Source: Branchiostoma floridae (taxonomy: Eukaryota; Chordata; Leptocardii; Amphioxiformes; Branchiostomatidae). From it: a stretch of DNA of 64,000 bases. Of this stretch, positions 44,553-56,069 are shown piece by piece (position 1 is the first letter of the stretch; every line of letters begins with the position of its first letter). The DNA is taken from the NCBI RefSeq assembly GCF_000003815.2, contig NC_049986.1:23175527-23239526 (forward strand), given 5' to 3'. A program made the translations under genes and the position numbers. Below the pieces are notes generated by a model. That model was not told where the DNA came from. It did not search any database and was given only the letters and a program-made list of their open reading frames with translations.

Positions 44553-47500
44553 ATGATGTCGCATGGATTTTATCTAACTCTTGTGGTGGGTTTAATGGCT
44601 GTGCGGTCGGGCCTGTGCGTTTTTAGCGAGGAGCATGTTCTGCGGAGGGTGGAGAGTGAAGTAAACATCCCACCGGTGGGGAACACTCGTCTGGTGGTAC
44701 ATATCATGGGTCGCTACAATGTAAGTAGTATAATTTCTTTATTTCAGGCACTCATCGGCCCATATGAACAAAGACAAACGTGAAAAACATAGAATATGTG
44801 CAATGCAGCATATTGAAATATCCTAGAAATACCATAGCTATGTACAGAGGCGCCGTCAGAGATTGCTGAAGAATGGGTTTGCGGTAGTAGTAGTAGTCCA
44901 CTGTGTTAGTAGTATGTACTTGATATTACACATAGCCAGTTGCTTGAGTAATATCTATTTGGCTTATCTTATAATTATCACCTGGATGTGTAACCTTCAT
45001 CGATGTATACGTCATATTCTTGTGTTCTAATCCATAAATTCTGTTTACTGTTTTTTAAATCTATTATTTCTCGATAGCTACAATTTTTTTAAACCTGTGA
45101 CGCGTTACATCAGTAGAACTAGAAGCCAAACACACATTATTATTGAAGGCAACAGGGCTTTCCCTTTTTAAGAGCCAGATGTTATATTGGCAGCCCTGTC
45201 TGTGCGCGTTGAACAGCGAAACCATGAAATAAACCTCGACGTACGTACATTTTACAACAGTTTCTTTTCTCCTAAAGGTTGGGTCACACCTGCGTATATA
45301 CTTATGAGGCGCGTATGGGAGTATTTGCCTCCACCAGGCCCCGCAGGTCGTTGGAAAAATAATAGAAATTGGACAAACGTAAACAGGTAACATGTCAGAC
45401 GAGTTAGCTGGGTCGCTAACCATACTTCTCGGTCAGCTAACTCATCTGGCATGTTATGTATCTATATTTGTCCAATTTGTACTATTTTTCCCGCGACCTG
45501 AGGAGCCGGGTAGAGACTAAGAGCTTCATACGCACCTCAAATGGACTTAAATGTATACGCATGTGTGACCCCACCTTTACTTCCATCTTTGTCCCAGGTG
45601 AGCCACCGTGTGCAGTGCTCCCAACTGTGCTTTCTCACCGCGGGATGTCAGTCCTACAACTACCATGACGGGGACACCACGTGCGAGCTTTTGTTTGACT
45701 TAAAGGCAACCTAAGCAATATTACAGTGTTAAAATATTTATCTTGCTTCTTTGTCCCAGGCGAGTCACCGCGTGCAGTGCTCCCAGCTGTGCTTCCTCGC
45801 CGCGGGTTGTCAGTCCTACAACTACCATGCCGGGGACGCCACGTGCGAGCTGAGCGATCAGAGAAAGGACGACTTTCCGCTCGACGCTGTGGAGGGGGCC
45901 GGGTGGGATTACTACGATAGCTACTCGCTCTTCATTCCAAGGGTAAATCTGTTGTTTGACACAACATGGTGAATAAATGAGCAAATGCTACAAAATGTAG
46001 AGAATATGGAATCGTTACGTAGCGTGTACTCAGTCTATATGATAGTTTGATACATTGAGCTATGTTGATCTAATTTTTAAAAGCCCCCACCACAAATCAA
46101 GAACTGGGCTCGACCGACTTGTTGACGAGCTCCAAATGGGCATTTTCGGCCAAAAGAAGTACGGACGACGTTCTGGCGACTAATAGGCCTTTTTTTAGCG
46201 ATTTTAGCAGCTCGTCCGTTGGGATTTAAAGCTCCGTGCACGTGTGATGTCAGCTGTGCACCAAAAAGGCAGAAAAGACAATAACTTAAACCTTTCGGAT
46301 TGACACAGCTAGTCCAGTCAAAGTTGTGACCGGAAAAATTTTGTACCGTGTACAATTGTCGTGCAATAATTTAAAAGTTCATCATTGCCATTTCCCCCAG
46401 GTCCTGTGGTACGAGTGCTCCCGCCTCATCAACCCGTGCGAGAATGGCGGGGTGTGCACCCGGAAGGTTCTGATGGCTGATGGGGAGGAGAGGCAGCCGT
46501 GCGACCCGCTGTGCGTCTGTCCTGTCGGCACTGCGGGCCCAAACTGTGGTAGTAAGTCGCCTCCACCAATCATTCCTACGGCAGTATGGGGATCGTAAAA
46601 TTCGGCAAAAAATCGGGAAATTGGCCAGGGAGTCAGTCCACGCTTAGGTTCATGTTTCCGCGTCCGGCCAACTCCTCTGGTAGCAAAACTCCCTTGGCAA
46701 ATTTGTTCTCCCTATAACAGCAAAGTTGAGACTAGGTACAAAGTAAGTTATTTTCGTTGTAACATCGAAAGCTTTAAAGATGCTGTGTCAGTGAAATCAA
46801 ACCACATCCCATCTTCGTTGCTGATTAAACAACGTTATCTTTAATTCTCTTTATTTAATTCACCAAATCGCACGATGAAATAAGCTGAATTTTGTGCAAT
46901 TTACAAAATTTACACTCATCATTTCAGCATTAAGGTATTCACATCTAAGATCGCACGATTGTACAGATGACGTTGAATTTTCTCTCACATCTATTAAAAC
47001 ATGACTCGTTCCCCCACGTACAGCCTGTGATTGGCAGCAGGTGTTCGCCACGGTCAGAGGAACCGGTCAGCAGGTAATTGATGCCTGGAACGCCGGACTG
47101 CATGACGAGATGCTCCACAACAAAAGTCTGCTGGTGCATCAGTGGGAAACACTCGGGATCAAGAAGGTATGTTCAGAACTTACAACATGTACTTTTTGTA
47201 ACGATTTTGCTCAGTGCAAGGCCGTTGACCACTTCTAGGCACTGAACTACGCTCACTGTAGCAGCATCTCTTCTATCGAAGTCAGAAACATCGAGCTTCA
47301 GCAAGTTCGACTAACTGATTCAATAGGCAAAGCCCGACACTCTCCACTCCATGGCGCAACTGGTAGAGTGTTGCGCTCGAAACCTAGAGGTCCTGAGTTC
47401 GATACTCGCCGTGCCCCTGACGTTGTGCACTTAGGAAATTAACTTTACAGAACCTGGGCACCTGACTTTAGGGCTTTTACCTTCTGTCTGTACTTTGTAT

Positions 47501-48530
47501 TTGAGTGTAGTGGAGTACCATATTGTCCTCATGTGTCTCAACGCAAATTATAAAAACACCTCTATTAGGCCTCTCTTATTGCTCTAAGATAAAGATTGCA
47601 CTGGAAACCTCTGGTGAAGAGGATGGCGAGGTGATGCTGAACTGAGAAAACCCAGACAAGTCCAGCTGGTTCTCCAAATCCCTTGACAATAAGAAGAGTG
47701 ATGAATGTCACGAAAGAAAATCACTTTTTAATCCAGTTGTGAAGACTGAATTGTCTTTACTCCTAAGGTAAAGGTTGTACTGGAAATCTCTTGCGAAGAG
47801 GATTTCGAGATGATCTTCAACGGAGAAGACACGGACAAGTTCGGCTGGTTCTCCCAATGCCGTGGCACTACAAAAAGTGTTATGGATATCGCTCAAAACA
47901 TCTCATTTCTTATCTAGTTGTGAAGACTGAATTGTCTTTATTTTCAAGGTAAAAGTTGTACTGGAAACCTCTGGCGAAGAGGATGTGGAGATGATCCTCA
48001 ACAGAGAGAACACAGACAAGTTCAGCTGGTTTATTCCAGACAGTGACACTAAAGAAAAGTTGTGAATGTCTCTCTACACTTCCTTACGAAAATCCAGCCT
48101 TCTTAGAGATTGAACTGTCTTTACTCCTAAGGTAAAGGTTGTACTGGAAGCCTCTGGCGAAGAGGATGTCGAGATGATCTTCAACAGAGTTGTGGACTTC
48201 ACTCAAAATGTCGTAGAGAATGAATTTGTCTCTTTGTTTTTAAGGTAAAAGTTGTACTGGAAACCTCTGGCGATGAGGATGTGGAGATGATCTTCAACGG
48301 AGAGAACACGGACAAGTCCAGCTGGTTCTCCCAGTCCCGTCTGCTCTCCTCACCATGGACGGACCTGCCTGGCGAGACGGCGAACTTCTTCTCTGTTGAG
48401 GGAGAGCTGAACCCTGTGACTCGCAGGTTGTACCTCGTTTCTAAAAAAGAAAAGAAACGTCAAGGAGTTTATTTACAAAGACACAACACACATGCACACG
48501 AACATATTGGCACAGTTCACACACACACAC

Positions 48531-48596
<66 letters not shown>

Positions 48597-49668
48597 ACTC
48601 ACACAAATAGCCAACACTAGTATTGTCAGTAGAATATTGTTCATAACTCGCCATTGTCCTTTGTATATCTACTATGTTTATACCATGTACTTGCAATTAG
48701 CCCTCGGACACGAACTTGCAAATAAACTTCTTATATATACGCACACACACGGGCTCGCACAGACACACACACACATACACACTCACGCACACACACACAC
48801 ACTTAATCTTCCTAGCAAAACTATTTGCCCAGAGAACTGTAAAAAAAAAAACCTCTCTGTTTCTCCAGATCTTTCTACATCAACCAGCAATATGGCGGGT
48901 GTGCCGGTGACGAAGGATGGCTGGCTGTAGGCGAGACCGGACCGGGGGCTGTCTGTGACTGGGAGAGGGCGTCTTACCCGGAGTTACCGGCTCTCGTGTA
49001 CTCCAAGTCAACCGCACGTGTCAACTGGAACGACGGTTGGTGCCGCAACATATTCTGTTACTGGAGCTTTTGATTTAGGTCATATTGTTACATATAGTTG
49101 TAACCACGTCGCATAACAATTGGTCTTGTGAAGAATCTCAGTCCCCTACATGGTAAGATATCTACGTATGGCGTAAATTCAATGTGAAGTTCTGATCTAA
49201 AAGAACGAAGGAAGGAAGCAATATACTATTAAATGAATGAATGACGAATGGATGGATGAGTGGATGGATGAATAGTTTGATGGCGAATAAATGGATGTTG
49301 AATGAATCAATCGATGAATGAACAAATTAATCAATGAATGCGAATGAATGCGAATGGATACGAATGAATGCGAATGAATCAATCAATGAATCAATCAATC
49401 AATGAATGAATAAATGAATGAAGGTGTCTTACGCTTTATGCTCTTCGCCCATGTGGAAAGTACAGAACAAACTTTACATATGGCAAAAGGACAGAGACAC
49501 AAATTAGCATAATTGATAAATTGCACACCTAGACTTAGTCTCAACAAACGGCCAAGTACATGCAATAATTGCCTCATTTTTTCTCTTTTCTTTCCTTTTC
49601 ATTTAATTTCAGACAGCCAAGTTGGGAGAGCTGATCGCATGGTTATCTACATCAAGACTTGCGAATGA
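44553..49668 (+). CDS. Gene A: secreted apple/PAN-EGF protein with Cys/Trp-rich C-terminal domain, seven exons
   Basis: Exons: 44553-44720, 45760-45942, 46401-46551, 47024-47166, 48245-48426, 48869-49035, 49613-49668, all in phase, 349 aa. Exon 1 encodes a signal peptide (two adjacent ATGs at 44553 and 44556) and a linker ending NTRLVVHIMGRYN. Exon 2 is apple/PAN-like ([19 protein letters not shown]...CEL). Exon 3 is an EGF module (CENGGVCTRK...CVCPVGTAGPNC). Exons 4-7 encode CDWQQVFATVRGTGQQ, KVVLETSGDEDVEMIF, GGCAGDEGWLAVGE...CDWE, LVYSKSTARVNWND and VGRADRMVIYIKTC. This last domain recalls the C-terminal domain of EGF-bearing cnidarian skeletal-matrix proteins. That is a memory-based resemblance with low certainty. 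The product is presumably extracellular, with a binding or adhesion role. Acceptor-only exon copies sit before exon 2 and exon 5. AATAAA at 49874-49879. Confidence 0.82.
45275..45577. mobile_element. Foldback MITE in intron 1 of gene A
   Basis: Inverted ends AAAGGTTGGGTCACACCTGCG and CGCATGTGTGACCCCACCTTT lie about 300 bp apart and are bordered by TA. The centre is itself palindromic (ACATGTCAGACGAGTTAGCTG against CAGCTAACTCATCTGGCATGT), so the whole element can fold. Confidence 0.78.
45598..45693 (+). repeat. Partial copy of the apple/PAN exon in gene A (decoy exon)
   Basis: The acceptor (TTTGTCCCAG) and the first 95 bases of the apple exon ([20 protein letters not shown]...CEL) are repeated 162 bp upstream of the intact exon. 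The reading frame then runs to a stop (LLFDLKAT) with no donor. If used, it would make a short secreted fragment. Confidence 0.85.
47345..47420 (+). repeat. tRNA-like SINE head in gene A intron
   Basis: ATGGCGCAACTGGTAGAGTG and GAGTTCGATACTCGCC fit A- and B-box spacing, followed by a SINE-like CACTTAGGAAATTAACTTTAC tail. The same sequence is at 55153-55228 in gene B, so it predates the duplication. Confidence 0.6.
47589..48244 (+). repeat. Array of four partial exon-5 copies in gene A
   Basis: Acceptor-plus-exon-start copies begin at 47589, 47768, 47949 and 48132. The intact exon follows at 48245. Spacings are 179, 181, 183 and 113 bp. Each begins like VKVVLETSGEED and runs into a stop or loses the frame before any donor. 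Gene B keeps only two such copies. Confidence 0.9.
48505..48605. repeat. (CA)n microsatellite
   Basis: Long CA/ACAC tract in intron 5 of gene A, with a shorter one at 48743-48801. The gene B equivalents are 56019-56070 and 56213-56285, with different lengths. Confidence 0.95.
49225..49425. repeat. (GAAT)n/(GGAT)n tetranucleotide tract
   Basis: Impure GAAT, GGAT and TCAATCAA repeats in the last intron of gene A. The counterpart in gene B is at about 56955-57125. Confidence 0.9.
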
Positions 49669-51516
49669 GAGGCCAACAGTTCAGCAAACATGGCATTTCA
49701 TAGCAAACTGTCTATCACGTTCCTTTAATGAATGTTGTGAGACCGAATATTGTAGTATAGAGTAAGCTATTATCATAGTAAGTACAAGTATAACTATATT
49801 AAGATGATGGTAAATGAAATATATTGAAATATTCAGTGCGTTTACAGTGTATATCATCTTTCCAAATAAGGCAAATAAAAATACAAAGCACAAACCAACA
49901 TTTGCTTACTGATCTGAGTGTAACTGTGTACATACTGTGTAAATTTCAGTATTTGTATAGCTCGTATTATCGCCGGTTTGTACAAGAAGATCAAATAACC
50001 CTTGATCATTGAAATCTAAAGACGGTCAAACTTGTCAGTGAGACCATGTGTCGCTGCAACCACATTCGGGTACAAGCCATATTAAAACAGTCCCATATGT
50101 TACATATTAGTTACACATTTCTACCCTGTCCTCAACAACTCCAGTCACAACCCGCATTAAAACAGCCCCGTCCATTTTACATAGCTTAAACCCCATGTTG
50201 TCCTCAGCAACCACATTCGGGCACAAGCCACATTAATCAGTTCCGTCCGTTTTACACAGTTAATCCCGCCCTGTCTTGAGCAACCATCAGTTCCTTGCGT
50301 GATTTCTGAATTCAGATGTGATTGTACAAGAAAACATTTACCGTCACATTAGAATTTCTTGAGTATTAAGGATATCCTGATTTCACAGAATTCCAACATA
50401 GTGTGGTTATCTGTTATTAGCAACATTTACGTATACATACCGTAACATTTTTTTCCATGTACTTATCATACATGTACATCAAAAAGATTTATAGTATTGA
50501 TAGGGAAAACGCGTTGATTTTGTAACATAATCTCAAACAGGAAGTAAAGCATTTTAACAAAGAATATAAGATGCAAACGGACTAAATTTCAGCACCTGGC
50601 GCTCAGATTATAGTTTAAAGTTACTATGATGTGGCACCTTTTTTATCGAATATATCAATACATGTACTGTGATTTAGATAGATCAGAAAATTGAAGCAGA
50701 AGGTAGCTTATATATGTCACAATGGCCGGAACAAGCTGTCATTCGGTGCTAACTCAGGTGACCTCAATCCGACAGTAATTGCCCCAGGTGCGGTCATAGG
50801 ACTGTAGTTTCTGAACCACTCACATCGGGAAGGACGCACCCCTACTCTTTCCGATTGTAAAGTACCATACATAGACTTTGTTGACGTAACCTATTTCAGA
50901 CACAATACTACACGGAAGTGTGAAGAAAGACTTTGTCTAGTGTAGCCGGTTCACAATGGCATCGCTAAGTCCCATGTCTCAGTACCTGACAATAAAATGT
51001 GAAAACCGTTCATTTCAAGTTAAATTGACTCAAGTGAACCTCATCTTCAAAGATTAACTGATAAGAGCATGCTTTTGTGTGTGAATACTTAAAAAATGGC
51101 CGGCATTTTTTCTGTAACATGCGGTACATTATTAATTGAACAAAAGCCACGAATAGAAAAAAAAGACCAAGATAAACAAAATGTTCTGCATAGTACTCCA
51201 GTGCTCAACATGTCTAGATCCAGTTACAGATTTCTATTAAAGAAGCATCTCATCAAGTATTCTTCCAACAAATGACAACAAGTAAAAGGTTTTGACGCTT
51301 AACAGTGTCAATTGGCGTGTGTGAGAGACAGCATTATCAATACTAATACCCATCCTACGGACCACCTACATACCTAAACATAGATTAATGCCAATAATAA
51401 TAATAATAATGCCAATGACGTTATATGCACACTACGTCAAAGACGATGCTATGCCGAAAGAGGTACAAACGCTGCAAAACGTTTTCCTGTAAAGCTGTTC
51501 TCTTCGGAACGTACCA
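49669..51516. other. A-B intergenic region, duplicated downstream of B
   Basis: No exon seen. It contains the gene A 3' UTR with AATAAA at 49874, an AACCACATTCGGG...ACAAGCCA(C)ATTA(AA)CAG direct repeat (50058-50245), a SINE-tail relative near 50735 and presumably the gene B promoter. It is repeated almost unchanged at 57363-60051, where a LINE has inserted. Confidence 0.6.
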
Positions 51517-54500
51517 ATGAAGGTGCTGCAGTTCTACGTGTTTTTTGCGGCTGCTCTTCTGCAGTCGAGTCTGTGTTATCTGACTGAAGAGGAGATACTG
51601 CGGAGGGTGGAGACAAACGTGAACAGTCAACCTGTAAAGAACACACGTCTGACGCAGCATCTCATCCAACGGTACCAGGTACGGTTTAAGTCTAAGGTAT
51701 AATTTCACCTTGTGTATAAGTGCAGCCAGTAGGTACCTAATCTGAGTAACGAGGCTGTTTGTTTGTTTGTTTTATTGGGATCTCCATTAGTGATGCTAAA
51801 TGTAGCATCACATTATTCCTGGAGTCCTACAATCCATAAACAAACAAAAAACAAAAACATAAGCAAAAAATCTTGTACAATACGTAAACAGAAAGGTAAC
51901 AAATCAACTGACTCTGAACTGAGGTAACTTAGAGTGAAGGTGGGAGATCAGAGGTCAAATCAAAATGTTAGAAGCCATAACCTTTGCTGCCTGACGAAGC
52001 ATCTCACCCAACGGTACCAGGTACGGTTTACGTCTAATGTATAATTTCCCCTTGGTGTGTATAAGTGCAGCCAGTGGGTACCTAATTAATCTGAGTAATG
52101 GGGCTGTTAACGTGCTCGAACACGGGACCCCCATTCCATGTCCGCTCCGAAAGACGAATGCAACCCTTTACAACATGTCTAAGCTTAGGGGACCCTGGGA
52201 TCGAACTCAGAACCACAGTCACACAGATCCACGGTATTGGATCCATACAGCCAAGCAGTGGGGTTGCGTTACCGCATGCTACAGAGACATGCATTAACAG
52301 TCTAATTGCGAACAAATGAGGTAAGAAATTGGTCCTGAGCAGCATTCGTAATCTATTGGTCTGTTAATCTGTAAAATATGACTTAAGATGTTGACATCTA
52401 GCATTATTTTTGTTGACTATTTGTAAATAACTTAGGATTCAGTCTTGCCAGGACAAAACATATCTATACTATCTTTCAAGAGACATATGCGGCATGGTAG
52501 AGATAAGATACCCCTCACACTTCCGCTACATCTGGGACTTTTCGTTCGAGTGGCTAAGGTAAAAATCTTAAGATTGCTTTAAACATTTGCTTTTAAAGGT
52601 TACCCATCGGCTGCAGTGCTCTCAGCTCTGCTTTCTCACCAAAGGCTGTCAGTCCTACAACTACTACGAAGAGGAAGGAATTTGCGAGCTGAACGATCAG
52701 ACTTATCTCCAAGGACTTGTCGACTTTTCCTTCCGAACCGGACAAGACTCAGGATGGGAGTACCACGACCGCTATTCATTTTACATGATAAGGGTAAATT
52801 TACTGTTTCATGTACACATTTTGCATGTTAACAGAATTGCTGCATAATGCGACGTTGTGCTTTTCTCATTAGCCTACAAAAAGAAATGTAACTTACCAAG
52901 GGGGACATTATCATTGCTTGTTTTCTAGCTATCATACTGCAACAAAAACCTACATATTATGGAAATCCATCCATTGAACGAAAGGTGTAAAAAAAATTAA
53001 CTTCGAACAAAAGTACATTTTTTTGCCAGAACATTATTTATCTTACGTCAAATGATACTTAATAGAGCAACCAGTTATGGATGAAGGAAACGATATCCAA
53101 TTGCTAGAGTAACTATTATTTAGCGTGCCTTATTACCAAAATAACCGGTGCAATGGCCTAGTGATTAGAGTGTTCGCCTTGCATTCGGTAGGTCGTGAGT
53201 TCGAACCCCGGTCGGGTCATACCAAAGACTTTAAAAATGGTACATGCTGCTTTCTCTGCTTAGCACTCAGCACTAAAGAGAAAGAGTATGGAAGTTAAAC
53301 ACACATCACTACCAGCGGACCAGCCCCCTGCTGTAGTGGCTTGCACATGTGTGGCCCAAGGGCTACTCGAAATGGAGATGGGCGCCACCCCAAAAGCATC
53401 TGCACAGATGTAAGGGTAACTTTAACTTTAACTTTTTTTTTATTACCAAAATATCTTACCGTCATCGACGTATCATACAAAATTCATGTTATCTACTGTT
53501 CGCCTAGCCTAATCCTATGTTTTCGGATCTGTATGTATACACGTAGGCCTGGTGGCACGAATGCTCCGACCAAAATCCCTGCGAGAACGGAGCTGTGTGC
53601 ACCCGTAAGGTCCTGAAGAGTTCTGGGGTAGAGCGGCCGCCGTGTGCCCCGCTCTGCGTCTGTCCGGTGGGGTACTCCGGCCGACACTGTGAAAGTGAGT
53701 TTCAACTTCTTAATGACTATCCGTACGTCCTTTGAATTATGCAAATATAATCTACCTTAGAAAGTACCATTGCCGCGAGTCAAACCCAAAACATAAATAA
53801 ACAATTACTATAGCCTTCCTCATGTCAGAATGACCAATCACGTGACGTTTCGTACAGACAAGCTTTATTGACACTTGAAATAAGCAACGGCATTAAGGGC
53901 CTGGCGGTGCAAGCTTTCTTGCACTTCTGTCCTGTGGTACGAGTGCTCCCGCCTCATCAACCCGTGTGAGAACGGCGGGGTGTGCACCCGGAAGGTTCTG
54001 ATGGCTGATGGGGAGGAGAGGCAGCCGTGCGAACCGCTGTGCGTCTGTACTGTCGGCACTGCGGGCCCAAACTGTGGTAGTACGTATCCACCAGACCTTA
54101 TGCATGTGGGGTACAGGGATCGTAGAATTCGGGGAAAAATATCGGGAAATTGGCCAGGGGAGTTAGCCCACGCTTAATGTGCACTCCCACTGTACTTGTT
54201 CACTGCATGATTCGTTCATTGCGTCACTGTTTTTTTTTCTCTCCGATTTTTGTATAAGTTAGATATTGGGTAATACGGTAAAGTTTGACTTATAAGACGA
54301 CAAAGTACACAAAAAGTAAGAAAAGTACTTTATCTCTAAAATTCGTTGAGTATCTGTCGAACTCCACAGTGGCGCAAGCTTGACGCAAATGCAATGAGAG
54401 TGAAGTTTTAGGTTCATGTTTTCCCTCCGGAGCCAGCCAACTCCTCTGGTACCCAAACTCCCCTGGCAAATTATTCTCCCTATCAGCGTATATATTATAT

Positions 54501-56015
54501 ACGTAGTCAGTCTGGTAGAGACTAGGTAGTACGTTATTTATGTTGTAACACCGAGAGATGCTGTGTCACTCTCAAACCACATCCCATTTTCGTTGCTGAT
54601 TGAATAACGTTAACCTTAGTCATAATTTTTAGATAAAGACTAAAGCTAAGGTTGTTTCATCATGCGATTTTGTGAATCAAAAGCCAACCTGAATTGCGTG
54701 GCAATGTACAAAATCTACACTCATCATTTCAGCATTAAAGTATTGATGTAAAAGTTTACAAGATTTTACAGATGACGTTCAATCAACTATCACCTTTGCT
54801 GAAACATGACTCGTTCCCCCCACAGCCTGTGATTGGCAGCAGGTGTTCGCAACAGTCAGAGGAACCGGTCAACAGGTGATTGATGCCTGGAACGCCGGAC
54901 TGCATGACGAGATGCTCCACAACAAAAGTCTGCTGGTGCATCAGTGGGAAACACTCGGGATCAAGAAGGTATGTTCAGAACTTACAACATGTACTTTTTG
55001 TAACGAGTTTGCTCAGTGCAAGGCCGTTGACCACTTCTAGGCACTGAACTACGCTCACTGTAGCAGCATCTCTTCTATCGAAGTCAGAAACATCGAGCTT
55101 CAGCAAGTTCGACTAACTGACTCAATAGGCAAAGCCCGACACTCTCCACTCCATGGCGCAACTGGTAGAGTGTTGCGCTCGAAACCCAGAGGTCCTGAGT
55201 TCGATACTCGCCGTGCCCCCGACGTTCTGCACTTAGGAAATTAACTTTACAGAACCTGGGCACCTGACTTTAGGGCTTTTACCTTCTGTCTGTACTTTGT
55301 ATTTGAGTGTAGTGGAGTACCATATTGTCCTCATGTGTCTCAAAGTAAATTATAAAAACACCTCTATTCTCTCTTATTGCTCTAAGATAAAGATTGCACT
55401 GGAAACCTCTGGTGAAGAGGATGGCGAGGTGATGCTGAACTTAGAAAACGCAGACAAGTCCAGCTGGTTCTCCAAATCCCGTGACAATAAAGAAGAGTGA
55501 TGGATGTCACGAAAGAAAATCATTTTTTATCCAGTTGTGAAGACTGAATTGTCTTTATCTTTAAGGTAAAAGTTGTACTGGAAACTTCTGGCGATGAGGA
55601 TGTCGAGATGATCCTCAACAGAGAGAACACAGACAAGTTCAGCTGGTTTATTCCAGACAGTGACACTAAAGAAAAGTTGTGAATGTCTCTCTACACTTTC
55701 TTACGAAAATCCAGCCTTCTTATATATTGAACAGTCTTTACTCCTAAGGTAAAAGTTGTACTGGAAACCTCTGGCGATGAGGATGTGGAGATGATCTTCA
55801 ACGGAGAGAACACGGACAAGTCCAGCTGGTTCTCCCAGTCCCGTCTGCTCTCCTCACCATGGACGGACCTGCCTGGCGAGACGGCGAACTTCTTCTCTGT
55901 TGAAGGGGAGCTTAACCCGGTGGCTCGCAGGTTGTACCTAGTTTCTAAAAAAAGAAACGTCAAGGAGTTTATTTACAAAGACACAACACACATGCACACG
56001 AACATATTGGCACAG

Positions 56016-56069
<54 letters not shown>

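Larger units (their letters stand above)
46401..53929. repeat. Tandem segmental duplication, unit 1
   Basis: Direct repeat partner of 53930-61598. It runs from the first base of the EGF exon of gene A, through the rest of A, the A-B intergenic DNA and the signal, apple and EGF exons of gene B, into the following intron. The units stay near-identical over long stretches (for example 49870-51680 against 57570-60215). They differ by discrete insertions and by copy number in the exon-5 decoy array. Confidence 0.93.

Noticed and set aside
47345-47420. Functional tRNA gene
   Set aside because: A- and B-box-like motifs are present, but the arms do not form a full cloverleaf and a SINE-type tail follows. 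The same holds for 18630, 20660, 40400, 53150 and 55153.
47589-48244. Mutually exclusive or cassette exons in gene A
   Set aside because: None of the four copies keeps a donor and each meets a stop or loses frame, so ordinary cassette use is not possible. Use as a terminal exon remains open.
48480-48610. His/Thr-repeat frames in genes A and B
   Set aside because: Translation of CA dinucleotide repeats after the true donor at 48427.
53930-54080. Second functional EGF module in gene B
   Set aside because: No acceptor precedes it, and its phase does not match the upstream exon.
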